Assembly (NCBI GenBank): GCA_019843655.1
Contig: JACDQD010000010.1
Coordinates: 4,881,637 to 4,945,636, forward strand
Direction: 5' to 3'
DNA length: 64,000 bases
Source of the DNA: Lethocerus indicus
Taxonomy: Eukaryota; Arthropoda; Insecta; Hemiptera; Belostomatidae
Numbering within the stretch: position 1 is the first letter of the stretch; each line of letters starts with the position of its first letter. The notes under the pieces were generated by a model. The model was not told the origin of the DNA. It saw only the letters and a list, made by a program, of their open reading frames with translations, and made no database searches. This document shows positions 1 through 12,612 of this stretch, one piece after another. A program made the position numbers and the translations under genes.

Positions 1-3000
1 GTAATAGACATGTCTCGAATTAGAGGTCGAACCGTTTGATCCTCCAGTTTAGTCAACCTTATGACTCTTAGGTGAATAACCGACGGCGGCCCGTCCGCCC
101 GCCCGGCTCTTGACGGGAGCGGCTCTTGAACCCGATATCGCAATTTCTGTAACGAATTTCTCTGGAAATTCACCCGATTGGTGAATTGCCACCGTCGAGA
201 CATTCAATTCAGAACTGTTGTCCAATGTAATGCGCTCTCGGTCTTACGGGTCATAAAGAATTGTTGTGACGTGTCGGTCACGTCTGTAGGTCGTTATAAT
301 TGACCTGGCTGGGACTGAGCGGCCCCCGTTGTTTGACCTGTTTCATAGCCGCGGTTTTTATTTATTTTTTTCTTTCCCAGACTTGCACAACTCCTAGGCA
401 ACATAGACACACGTCCTATCCCCACTTTTTCGGTTTTGGACGCCGAATCCCAGCAACTTTTGGCCATCCCTTGTGGCTTGGCTCTAGGGCCGTTCAGTTG
501 GGTAAACTCAAAAAAGGAACAGTTTCCTCCAGCAAACAATTTTATTGCAATAACAAGCCTGTTGTAATCCGAGTGCCAACGATGGACATTTAGCCATTCA
601 TTAAGTGCAAAATATTGTAACTTTTTTGGGGCCCGCGTGGGTTTGGAATTCGGGGTTTTACTTCTGCACTTAGTTATTTGGTCGTATTGGTTTCAGCTTC
701 TCGCTATAAGCAATATTATGTAGTGCGGTTCTTATCCCGATGAAACCTGTCCGCGTTCTTACTTTTATTATATAGCATTTACAATGAATAATTGCCTACC
801 TGACAAAGGCGCATTATGCGCGTTCGTGTCATGCTGTTTCTTTAGATTGTGATTTGTTATCGTTTGTGTGGTTAAATTTAATTTTGTTTGGTTTCGTTCT
901 TCTAGTTTTGTTTAGGTTGGTAAGTGGTGGGGGCTGATACCTTGAGGCCTGTTACCCCCTGCCAGGTCTTGTGCGGGATCCTTCTGAGTCCCGAGGTGTG
1001 TAATGCATGTGCCACGTGTATATGAATGTGGCATGTTGTTTGTTTTGTGTGGGTTTTGTAGTTATGTTTAGTCCACAGTTTATGTGAGCCGGGTCCCAAA
1101 TTATCAGCATGGATCTGATGCCCCCCGTGCGCCGCTATTATTGATTGGTAAAACAAGAACACTATACACAATCTGGCGTATGTCTGTACTAAGCTAGGAG
1201 TGCCAGAATATGTAAATGTAAAAATTTAAAAATAAAAAAACTTGTGTCCTATTATTTATAGACCAACGAGAAATATAGACCAGGCATTAATTTACATTAA
1301 CGAATGCACTGTTGCATGGAGTGACACGATGCTATTTATTCTTAAATATCTCGCTTTCCCAAATGTCCCCGAATATATATCATTTTATCGGTGAAAGTTA
1401 TATTCCTAATTAAATATTTTCTATAACGACAAGATCCGAATGATACCAGTTATGATTTATTTTGGGATTATAATTCTTTACATTTTTTTATTACGACCGA
1501 CAAGGAAAATTCCTATATCACGTCACATTTACTGCAATCTCTTTTCGAACGGAATTTATTTTCGCCGACTTCTGGAATTTATTCGATTCTGAGGTTGGGT
1601 GAAAATAATTTACTCCCATATCTGGCCGGCCGGTCGAATTTATAACGGGTCTCCAACTTCATAAGTAACCCGGGTTGGATTTCTTCTGTCAAGGCGATTC
1701 TCGTTCTTTCCTTTCTCGAACCTGTCCTTTGACTCGTGTTTTCGATCCCCGATAGCGTTCGTTGTATTCAGTCTTGTTTTCATTGAAAAAAAAAATAGTA
1801 TCGGTCTCATGTTTATTGGGTTTGTCCTTTGGCTTATGGCGTCCGGTAAGGCAATTTACAACCGGAGACGCGGAATCTCAAACTCAAGTTTGGCGAACTG
1901 GTTGAATTCCACGAGATAGCAGGTCCACTCGGCGATATATGACTTGGTGAGAACGTTGTATTAACAGAATGTATGCTTGGAATGATATAAATACGCGGTA
2001 TAGTGTGAGATTATGGTTCTTATATAAATTAAAAATGGTTTTATTTTTATCACCCCTCTCAGTGCGATAAATATTGGTGTGAATTAAATCGAAGCACCTG
2101 AACTCATAAGTAGTCACTCGGACATAAATAAAACTCATTTTCACACGAGTTGAACGAAGCTTTCCATTTCATTCAACTACATACCTCATTAGAGTTGATC
2201 ATTATCTATCATTTGGCTAGTATTTTGAATGTTTAATCCTATGTGTTCTTTACATTTAATTATTTAAGTATTTTATTCATAACATTCATAATAAAAAAAA
2301 TGAAATTTGTGTTATTTACAATGATACAATTGCCTTATAAAGTATATTTAATTATCCGAAAGTGTTGGCTTGTTGATCTATTACATCATTTTTGACATTG
2401 GTGGAAAAAGGACCCGTCACACTATAGCCGCTTCTTATTTTCAATGGATCAGAACCTTCCAAATTCCAGCGGGCTGCTTCCCTTAAACGTTTTACAATGT
2501 ATTCATATTTTATACGAACAATTCTTGTAATGAGCCCGAGTTCGTTGTCGCTTCGGTGGTTTCCGTCGCCCGTGTATCGGACAAAAAATATTTAAACGGG
2601 TCCTAATTTATCCTAGGGTCCCCCCTAGCGAGTCGGGTCGCTCTTTGGGCGTATATTACAAGACACTATCGGGGTTCTCTATAACGCGGAGCCGTCCGTT
2701 TCTCAAATCCGATTCAGATAAGATCGGCTCGCCAAATTAATAAGCGGGGCTCATTATCAAATGACCGAAAATTGGGTGTCCGTCTCGCGTCCGGGAACCG
2801 GTTTTCTTTCACGTTTTTTTCTCCCCGCCCACTCCATTTTTTCCCCTTTCTTTATTCTCCCTTCTCGTGCTGCTTAAACGAGGCGGCGATAATTGCTGTC
2901 GGGAGTTAGGTTGAAAAACGACAGTAACGTCGTGGCAATGCCCGGGGGGCTTTATCCGTCCGGTTCATCTTCGGATTTGATAGGTTCTACACTTTCACCA

Positions 3001-6000
3001 GGGCGTTGGGGAAAAAAAAAGAACAGAAATAATTGGAGGACGAAATTGTACTCCAATTTCGTACGGCTCCGGTCTGAATTAATTTTCCTCCAAACAGTCT
3101 TTGTTGAAAATGTTGCACTAGTGCACACTATACCATGATAGATAATTACATATGAACTCTGAAATTTAAGCAGGTCTTAACATACAAGAATGTGATGTCG
3201 GGTAGTCTCCGGGTATGTGGAGTTCAATCCTTCCTTTGAATGGATTCCTACAACTACTAACACTACGCACCTAGAATCCTTTTGAGATAATACCTGAATT
3301 ACAGGGATAATTTGGCAACATAATAATCATGATAAAGGTCTAGAACAGAATGACCCATATCCTCATTTTTCTCCCTTTCTGTCTTATATATCTCCTATCT
3401 CATACGGAATATATTCCGTACCATGAGAATCGCTTCCGGATTTCGTTAGCACGGGAACATCGAACTCGTTTCCTCTCTCTCCCCTGTGAGTGGATTCTTT
3501 GACCGAAATTAGTGAACGTTGAGAGGAGATGGGCTAAATTTAGTGTTGGGCACTTGTTAGTGCCGAGGGCGAGTGCTGACCCCCCAGTGTTCGGGCCGAC
3601 TCGCTCCCCCTCCCCGTTTGACTTACGGTCGGTGACGACAGGCTTCAATTTTCTGCGTCGCATAAACCAAACTCCCTTCTAAGTTGTTGTTCCGTCTCAG
3701 TACGCTATTGTTCATTGCTTCCGTTCGGCAGTTACATTTAAAAATCAGTCGACGGGTTTCTGATAGAGATTGGGCCTATTTTTAGAGGGGTCGACGTCGC
3801 TGTTTCGGTCTCATGCTACTTTCAAATTAGTAGGAACAGGCTGGAAACTAATATGTTTGTGTAGATATTTATATAAAATTTGATAAATCTATTAGCTTCA
3901 TGTTTCAGTTTCACTATGCTTATATAACTGTAAAATAATTGTTTTACGACATATATTAATTCGAAATCATGGAATTCGAAAAGAGCTGCAATAGTAAATC
4001 ATATTTAATAATTTATTTCTGAAATTTTAAAGTATTGAAATAATTGTTTCTTTAAAAATATATTTATATTTTATTTAATCACTGAAGGGGTTATAATAGT
4101 CTTGTGCACGTGTTCTTCACGATGGAACTCAGTTTATCTTTCACATATTATCGATTAGTGGTCGTTCAGATTAAATTTATTTTGAAATATATAAGCTTTA
4201 ATGACTCATAAATCAGAGCTATGTGCGGCGAAAGTTCAACATTTACGATATGCCGGAACTAATTGCCGATAAGAAATCAATCGGTTACAAGATAGCACCG
4301 ATAATGTACGGTACCAGTTCGTAATTGGAACAGGAAATATCTGAATAATATTAAAGCTCTTCGGAAACTTTTTTTTAGGAGGATGATTTTAGTGGAAAGA
4401 AAAGTTTACTGATCATTAAGTATGGTAATGTATGATAACAGCGCACCCTTTAAGCCGTTGCGAGGCTTTTTGCTCTACGAAATCGGCTCTGCTTCTTTAT
4501 AATAACGCTAAGGAGGTTGACGTAGCAGGAGGATTAAATAAAACAGATTTTCGATTTATTTTTTTCATTATCTATTACGATTTTCAAAATCTAGACCGGT
4601 TTTCGCCTCCTTCAGTAGCGTTGCATAAGAAGGTTAGTGAGGGAGTTTAGCTTGTCGGTTGGGGGCCCATTTCTGAAACCATTTTATTCCATTCCAAACC
4701 TGCGTGGATCTCCAAAGAGGTATCTTAAATTGGGTTATATATTAGAATATTTGGAGTTCTATTGTCTAACTCAACTGCGCGTTACAGTTTAAAGTTGTAA
4801 CAGAGGTTTGTGTAATCCGGCATCAGTACACCAAACTATCTTTCCGGTTTTAGGCTTTCTAATCTACACGGTTTTAATCACGAATTCTTGGTTATTCATC
4901 GGCCGGGGCTTCTAGGAATTCCCAGTTTTAGATAACTCTCCTGGGGCCATTAATTGAGACTGTCAAAAGAAATCTGGACGGATCTAAGACATCTGCTTTG
5001 GGCCAGCTGTTCACGTATCGCGTTACCGGGCGTGTGGCCGGGAGTGGCGGTGAAGGGGGAGGCAGGTATACTCTTCTTATTTGGACGGTTTCTAGATTTA
5101 ATATGCACTGGATAACTATAACCTTGGGACCTGTTACCAGGGAATAGTAGGTCAGGAATGGGTGGATCCCGTTTCGTCATTTTAAACCTGGTATTCTTGA
5201 CTTCATGTGGTAAACCGAAGTACATATACGAAAATAGGCTGACCGATTTTCAACTGAAAGCATTCATATGTAAGGTACAGTTATAAACTTTATATGTTTT
5301 CATGAAAATAGCAGTAACTTCTACTTTTGTACTGGTTTAGTAACTTCGCAAATGTATTCCCATATAATTCCCAATGTCCCATTCATTTCGTAAAGACTAT
5401 CGACCTCAATTTCGTTCGAGTTGCCAATACGTTGGGGCATGATTTGTTTGACACATATTCAAACTATTAAGACGATATTTCCTTTATATTTTAGTACATG
5501 ATTACTGTTGATGTTTGTATTTTAATTTCAGAGATTTTATTAAAATGTGATTCACAACACTCTCCTCTCATTTTATGAAAACATCATCAAGAAGTTCATT
5601 CCTCTAACCTACCCCTCCCCCCCAATCATTATTGCGATTTACACCTCAGATAGCTTCATTTCATTTTCACACATAATGTCGCAGCGATTTCCGTACTGCT
5701 GTGTAATGCTATTGAAATTTGTTGCATTATATTTCATCAGTTGCGTCATTGAAAAAGATCATTTTGGAATTAATTAAAAATATTAATATATCTTTTTCCA
5801 TCTTTAGCGTGTTCAAACAGTTAGGACAGATATAATAAGGAGAACTGGAGGAGGAAAAAATGAAATTACATTAGACGGTAACTGACGCGCAGCAAATTTA
5901 ATCTGTCAGCTCTAAGGGATTCAATAATCGGCACTTTCTAAACTCAGGTCACATCCTCTCGTCATCATGGTCGGTCACAAATGTCTATTACAATGTTAGC

Positions 6001-6612
6001 GTTTCTAAGCCGACTCCATAAAGGAAACGATCGGACACTGCGGGATCGATTCGGTATTTCAGGTATCGTTTTTGGGGCGGGTTCGTTCTATCATCCTACC
6101 GCGCATCGCCCAAGGCCCCGGTGTTCGGGCGAAGAGACGCCGTTCATTTTTACTGTCGCAATAAAATCTTACAGTCGTCCTCGTCGTCGGATATTGTCGG
6201 TTTGGAAAAAAAAGGGGGAAAAGTGGGAGAGCTGGGGACGAAATTGGATTTGCCGGGGACCCGGACTTGCGGAAGGAGGGGCGGTCGCTCCCCTACCCAC
6301 AGTAAACATTTTTCCTCGCCTTCTTATTCGAATATCCAATAGCGCCCGCGAACTCCTCGCAAAACTAATCCTCCTCGACGGGTTTAAACTCAACGATGCT
6401 TGCCTTTCAATAGTAGATGGCGACTCTTCTTTCGCCCGAATGTTTTAACATCCTTAAGGAATTACAAGCATTCTTGCGTTATTCGTACAAAATTGGTCCA
6501 ATTCCAGGACCACGCATAGATTCATCCGAGTACTATTCGAACAGGCGAAATCATTTTTCTGATTATCTGTACTGCTGAAAATATTTTGCTCTTAAAATTG
6601 TAAACAATACAC
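1..6612. other. Noncoding intronic-looking block upstream of ratchet point 1
   Basis: I see no recognisable exon, RNA gene or mobile element here. The block is AT-rich, with strongly AT-rich stretches around 2220-2400 and 3840-4090. GC- and CpG-rich pockets sit at about 61-130, 2780-3010 and 6040-6440. The pocket at 61-130 contains the 10-mer CGGCTCTTGA twice. Small open frames, the longest being 155 codons at 5981-6448 on the + strand, coincide with GC-rich pockets where stop codons are rarer. They overlap open frames in other phases and on the other strand, and their translations show no domain I know, so I do not call them genes. A 3'-splice-like TTTTAATTTCAG near 5520-5531 has no convincing paired donor. 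Confidence 0.6.
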
Positions 6613-6645
6613 TACTAACCAGATTTTTTATTCTTTGTGTTACAG
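6613..6645 (+). promoter_or_regulatory. Branch point, pyrimidine tract and AG of recursive splice site 1
   Basis: This is a near-ideal 3' splice site. It has TACTAAC at 6613-6619, identical to the optimal branch-point consensus, with the predicted branch A at 6618. A T-rich tract then runs to TGTTACAG, and the AG ends at 6645, 27 nt from the branch A. A donor (GTGAGT) follows with no intervening base. In established recursive splicing, such a site accepts the upstream exon and at once recreates a 5' splice site for the next step. The match to the two other modules in the window, all sharing TGTTACAG|GTRAG, supports function. The reading that it acts in a giant intron is inference; no RNA data are available here. 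Confidence 0.8.
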
Positions 6646-6739
6646 GTGAGTGTTATCGGTAACTACTGAGTTGTAGAGATAGGGGTCTGTAATGCTTTTC
6701 GAGTCTGTCAACCAAACGACGCTCGAAACGTTGAATACC
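6646..6739 (+). other. Candidate RS-exon 1 (94 nt, stop codons in all frames)
   Basis: This is the segment between the recursive AG and the next strong donor at 6740. It begins GTGAGT, which is both the regenerated 5' splice site and the first bases of the potential exon. Its 94 nt are not divisible by three, and every reading frame has a stop (frame 1 TGA at codon 8, frame 2 TGA at once, frame 3 TAA at codon 5). If retained it would therefore truncate the protein. RS-exons known from vertebrates and flies are defined by their downstream donor and then normally skipped by use of the regenerated upstream donor. The length fits the small-exon range. Alternatives are an ordinary cassette poison exon, or chance juxtaposition of splice sites. 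Confidence 0.65.
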
Positions 6740-6767
6740 GTAAGTAAGAAATTTTTAAAAATATTAC
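6740..6767 (+). promoter_or_regulatory. Downstream 5' splice site of RS-exon 1 with AAAATATTAC element
   Basis: GTAAGTAAG at 6740 matches the U1 snRNA consensus through intron positions +1 to +6. The AAAATATTAC 10-mer starts 18 nt further on (6758-6767). The same 10-mer lies at nearly the same offset after RS-exon 2, and its first eight bases lie after RS-exon 3. The donor would define the RS-exon for the spliceosome. The AT-rich element could bind a TIA-1-type U-rich or AU-rich factor, or be residual homology between duplicated modules; its role is not known. Confidence 0.65.
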
Positions 6768-7113
6768 GCCATATCTGAACTCTCCCGACCACTATACCCA
6801 TGGTGTGTCTCCAGATTATTTAATAATTACAACAATTCCTAATTACAGGTTTTAATTGGAAGAAAATTCGGTTAGCCTGAGGAATTTTCAGTTTAACGCC
6901 CTGATTTATCTGTTACAGTAAACTATCTCTGACCATAATCTAAAGTGATTTTGGATACTACTTCAATTGCATTCTCGAAAGCCACTCTCTGTTTATAGGG
7001 GCGTTACGCCATTTGTTTTGGGCATCCTTCTCGGCATATTTCAGATGGGCAGTAGTGGTTTAAGGCCACAACTATCCCACTATTTTAGTACGTTAGGAGT
7101 ATTTTAGGTGTTC

Positions 7114-7175
7114 ATGCAGATACACTTGCACTACTTGTTAATGTTGTTACAGATGTACTTGTTAATGCAGATACA
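7114..7175 (+). repeat. Interleaved direct repeat
   Basis: Two short motifs each occur twice: ATGCAGATACA at 7114 and 7164, and TACTTGTTAATG at 7132-7143 and 7156-7167. The order is A, B, B, A with all copies on the same strand. This looks like local duplication by replication slippage; TACTTGTTAATG could also be a repeated protein-binding site. No coding potential is evident. Confidence 0.6.
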
Positions 7176-10100
7176 TTAGTAAAATTTTAATTCAGAGAAA
7201 ATTCGCCTTTTGTTTTTCCTTCAAAAAATATAAAAATTATACCTAACAATGGTTCTGGTATTAGAATGAAATTGTTCCTCTTTGATTGGACTCTAATGCT
7301 CCGGAAGTATTTTCTGAAATATGTTTATCGAGTCTCGTTCAGTGTAGACACAGTTGGTTTACAGTTTGTCTAAATAACGTATCACTTCCGGTTAGTAAGT
7401 TCACCTCGTAATTTGATTTTATAGACTAGGAAATTAGTTAATCACCGGAGTTTCAAAAGTATCCAATTTTGGTAACGAGTCTGTTATTATGTAAAGTTAA
7501 ATTAGTTCCTTATGATTTGGGTACTGTATAGCCGACATTCTTATTCGCGAAACGTTCGATGGCCGACAACCTATCATTGTATGTTACAATTTGTCGAAAT
7601 AACTTAGATCCGACGATAGTCCGTGTCTAATAACCATGTTTACATTATTCGGTAATACTTAGCCCAATAATATGTTCGTACCGAAGCGTATAATTATGAG
7701 CAAGGATCGTTAGTCATTAAGTAGGAAGGAGCAATCACGAGTGTAACTTTCACCTCAAGTTTGATGGATGCTTTGTATTGATCAAATCGATGTACGGATT
7801 TGGTGTGGAAACGTGTCGGTAACTCTGTGTGTGTTTGGCTCGCTGAAGAGTTCGTTGCTTGCTACTTGCATAATGAATAATTGCTATATTCTGATCTTCC
7901 GTATTTGTGTTTGAGACACATCAGGTGCCCCAATTGAGATCTGTATTTTCATAATCGAGGCTCAATAATAAATTTACTATTAATGTGAAAAATAAACTGT
8001 TTCCGAGGGCGAGTAGAACAACATAAAATAATATTCTACCAGTACATTTGGAGCTACTATGCTATAATAAGTACAGTATTGACGCACATTAAATTAATCA
8101 CGTTTTATCAACAAAGTCATCACATGTCATCATTTCTTATGCGTAGATTCTATTGAAAAATTGTATCAAGAAGAGATTTTATCATAACAGTTTAAAAAAT
8201 GCGCCTTGTTCACAGTATAGTCAACGTTTGTACAATCAATTGTCAGATATGAAGAAAATAGGCCATATTCAGATATTCATATCTGTGCTTCCAGGATGAT
8301 GTATTGTAGCTCGGGTCTTGGTGGTGGTCGCTTTTGATCGAAGATATCACTTGTCAGTTCTGTTTGACATTAATATCTCTGGAGACTGACTTGTCCATTT
8401 AACGCAAGACTAGACGGGAGCCGGGGCCGCGCCTATTATTGATACCGCCGGTGGAGTATGTGGTAAGGTGTACACAACTGCCTAACCGCGGTCCTTTGAT
8501 ACCCCCTTGGGTAGCTGCTTCTTCATTTAATGCGCTGAAACTAATATCAACCAAAGTTTATGAGATTAGGGTCCTTAGAAGGATTTTTATCCTTTTCATA
8601 TGCTTGTAGACTACTCAAACATTCGAGTTTATGTTGATTCTGTACCTCTTTGAAATCACAGTTATAAATGTATTTTATGTCTAGAGTATTGTTTGACAAA
8701 GATAACGATTATAAGTCCCTTTATACTATAATAAGTAATTATTCCAGAAAACGATTTTTATCATTGATGTTTCAACTACCTCTTGGCTGTAGATTGACCA
8801 TACTTTCAAATTAATTGCAGTAATATATGATTTTGAGACTAAAAATACGGATATTATATATGTCTGCAAAATTGTGTACCGAAAACGAGACAAATACGAA
8901 TCCCCTTCATATTAGAGTAATTCTTAAGCAGGAATCGACCGTTTATTCAGAATATATCTCAAACTTAAACCGGCTATAAGACTCATCAGCTACTTCTCTG
9001 AGAAGCCTTTTAGCGCGCATGTAGCGCGGCTAACGACTTCAATATGAGAAAGAGCCAAGCCGTATCCTTAATTTAGAACTGCCTTCGGAGTAACTACCAT
9101 TGCAGGATACAAGTATAAACTGCTGAAATGAATGGAACACCCCTTTAAATATTTAAAACTGAGCGATAACTTTTCTTTCGATCTGTTGGAAATCGCCCGG
9201 GCAACATCTCGTGAATAGCCAGCAACTTCGGCAGGCTGTATCATTAGTGAACGGTGTTCAGAATTTGTTCAGTTCGTTAAGGAATGAAATATTGGTATGA
9301 AAATGAGACGCGGTATTGCGCCGAGTTCAGGCGCCTATGGGCTTCCTAACAATCAAAGGCTAAGTAACGATTCGTAGGTGGGAGCAACAACGGCTTATTC
9401 CGCTGGTAGTTCATGCCGGATTTAAATCAGACTAAATCCAGAAATAAACGCCTTATACTATTGCGTTCGTTATACCGTAAATTGGGTAGGCCCGTTGATA
9501 TCGTGCCTCCAAGCTAAACCTATTTGTTACTCGGATGCCGAATACAAATTTCACCTAATGGTGTCTATGAATATTATCCCGTACCCGTCCCTTCGTTTCC
9601 GCAGCGATTTATTGGCTCGAAACACGAACTGTTTCCCGCAATAAAACTTCCGAATAATTTCTGATTATTTCAGATAAACGAAACGTCCATCAGTGTTATC
9701 GCATTGGTAAATAAAAATTTAACATGAAACGTACTGGGCTTGTTTAAAGGATTACCTGGCTAGAAATCTGTTTTAATGGTCAATATACCATTTTTAATTA
9801 CCCATTTCTCATTTCGTATATCACCGTTAGGTCATACTGTAATCCAACATAATTTCAATTTTTTCGTGTTCATATATTTCCAGTTTCTTTTGTGCCTTTC
9901 TTCCTAATAAAATTATATAGAGACCGCCAATCATAAAAATGTTCAAACAGGTTTAGAAACATATTTGAATAAATTTGCAATTGACGGTGACTTTAATATT
10001 TAAGACATACTGAAGGGGCTAAACTTGATTTGTGGGGCCATAATCGAAATACTTGCAAGAGAATCTGTTTTCACACTTTTGATATCACGCCCGTGAGACG

Positions 10101-12564
10101 CTGGCCCCAGCGCGAATCCGATTTGTTGCGCTTTGACAGAATAAAATTTCGGTATATCATCCAGCGGGGGGTTCTATGAATATTATTAGGTTGCCTTGAA
10201 TACTCTGAAACCTATTAATGCAACTCCTAGATATGAAATGCGGACTTGCCAATTATAAAGGTTTTCGAACGCCCACATTTCATTCTCGGTCGTATATGAA
10301 GTAAATATTCCCGTATACTTTCAACTGGAGCGTATACATTCATTATCAATATCCGTTGGTTTATTGACGTTTTCAATTTCAAATCACCTCATAATAAATG
10401 AGTATAAATCTCGATATCGATTTATCTCGGGATTTAATACGTTGAACTTGTCCCACAGTTGCGCTTGTCCACATATATTTCAAGGCTTGCGGAATGCAGC
10501 GGTTCAATTTGAATGCACAATAGTCATGGCAGCGAATGTAATGTTGGATGCAATAAGGTTATGTTTTCAGAAATAAATTTTAAATAATCAAATATTCACA
10601 GCTGCACTAAGCACATTGTCAGTACTATAAGATTTGCAAAGTGTGTTCTCGATTCCTAGGGCTAGAAAAAATAAATTAGGTATTTTGTCACGTTCATTGT
10701 AGTGAATAGAGGGGAAGCTTGAATAATCCTTCGAAATCGTATAATCCCTGCTATTTTTTTCCTCCGCTCGAAGGCCGCACATACTGTTCTGCGTTACTTG
10801 ACTCGGACTTATGCACAAGTACGCCGGTAAGTCCGTGACCAACATCAGAGCTTAAACATACTCTCTCGGAATACAAAGGAACGGTTGGTCGGGAAAAAAC
10901 TGGGTATAAGCTCGGCCGAGAATTGACAGTCTCCCTCCAGTGGTCTAAGGTTTCGTTTTTTGTTTCGATTAGCATTCCGCCAAAGCCAACCCGAGATCGG
11001 TGGTTTAATATTCAGGGAAGATAGCGGGCGGTAGCCTTTCACCGGGCGGTGTTCCTCGCCCACGATAACGGGATTTAAACGGCGGGATTTTTCGGCGAAG
11101 GCTCCAAAAATAACCGGAGCCAGAATCGAATACCTCATACCCCAGTGTCATTGCGAACCTAGTGGCTCTTGGTCATGACCGACATTTGGCGCATATCTGC
11201 CCCGACGACATAGTTCCTCTTTTTATCCGAAAGTTCCCTACTTTCATGTACTTCAATCTTATATCCTTTGAAGACTTTCATTAGTCATTTAATTACTGTG
11301 AACCAAAAAACCTTAAGTTGTTTATGGCCTATTGTTTCTACATATCTCCCATATGCCAGCTGTTCATACCCTCCCAATAAGTAAGATTGTTTGAACAAGC
11401 GCTCTGTTTATTTATATCTGCGTTTAAATACAAATTTTTTCGTTTGGAATACCTGTGATCGTATGTCTCAATTTTAGCTGGCCTACTAAATTGCTAGAAT
11501 CGAACCATCAACAATGATTACGCCAAGCACTTGTAGACCGCGAACGCTCTGAAAGAAGCTAAAGTATGAAAGCATTATGAAATCTACGGGCAAAGTGTTT
11601 TAACTTATGCCTTCAATCTGTCCATAAAAAACAAACAGATAGAACTAACTCATTCTACAAATATCAGACATCCAAACGAGTTATAGTTAGCGTATAGGCA
11701 GTGCGGGTCTAGTTGTCTAAATTGGCTAGAATTTCTTAGACTGACAGAGCATAGTTGAATCCTACAGTTGCAGCGAGTCGAGCCGTCGTGGAAGCAAACA
11801 GTCTATTAAAAATATCAGTTCCGACAATGTCCAAGTCCAAAATAACTTCAGAACAACTTGCGATCACTGTCTGCATTAGTTTAAAGTTCCGTACGATCAC
11901 ATACGTTTTGAACGTAGGTGGTCCGATTGAAAATTATTTATTATGTACCACTTGAAAAAACGAGTTCAGATTGCAGTATTCACCCTACGCTATAATCAGT
12001 GTACATTCAGGATCCATTTTATCGTTTGAGTTCATCGTTTCAGATGTTGAAATTGATCTTATTTGATCGGTTTAAACGGCCGTATGTAAAATCGAGATGG
12101 GACGTGATGGTATACAGTTTGACCTAATGAACGGGGATTTTATTTTTGATCCGACAGTTTGGAAAATGGATTATGAACTTGGACAAATCGGGACAGGTCG
12201 ACGAACCCGAAACCTTGACCATGGCAGGGAAGACTTTCCAGTAAACTGACTGGGTCGTCAAGAATCGAGGTCCCCCGATAACCGCTTACCGATTTTATAA
12301 TCTGTCATTATATACAACAATCGGCTTGTAATATACCGGAATTATACCCAGTTTCTATTCCGTTCGGTCGTGTCCCCGCGACGCCGACGACGGGGAGGAG
12401 CCCACTTTCGGGATTGAAGTCGACAGCAATGAAATCAGTACCTTTTCCTCGGATCGTCGTGTGACCTGAAAAACGTTCTCCGATTTCTCCCTTGAATATA
12501 ATTTCAATAAGTTCGGGATAGGAAATGACAATTCTGGATGACGTCCCCCGATCATCGTAATGAA

Positions 12565-12612
12565 CGGAATAATGATAAAGATAATGGTAGATGGCTAATG
12601 GATAATGGCAGA
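12565..12612 (+). repeat. Degenerate TAATGG-type repeat
   Basis: Repeated AATGATA, ATAATGG and TAATGG words follow each other across about 48 bp. TAATGG matches the loose consensus of Antennapedia-class homeodomains, so this may be a homotypic site cluster. In AT-rich DNA it may equally be slippage-derived simple sequence. Confidence 0.4.

Noticed and set aside
5981..6448. 155-codon + strand frame just before ratchet point 1
   Set aside because: It lies in a CpG-rich pocket with other frames open in parallel. No domain and no splice sites at its ends that would make it an exon joined to the ratchet.
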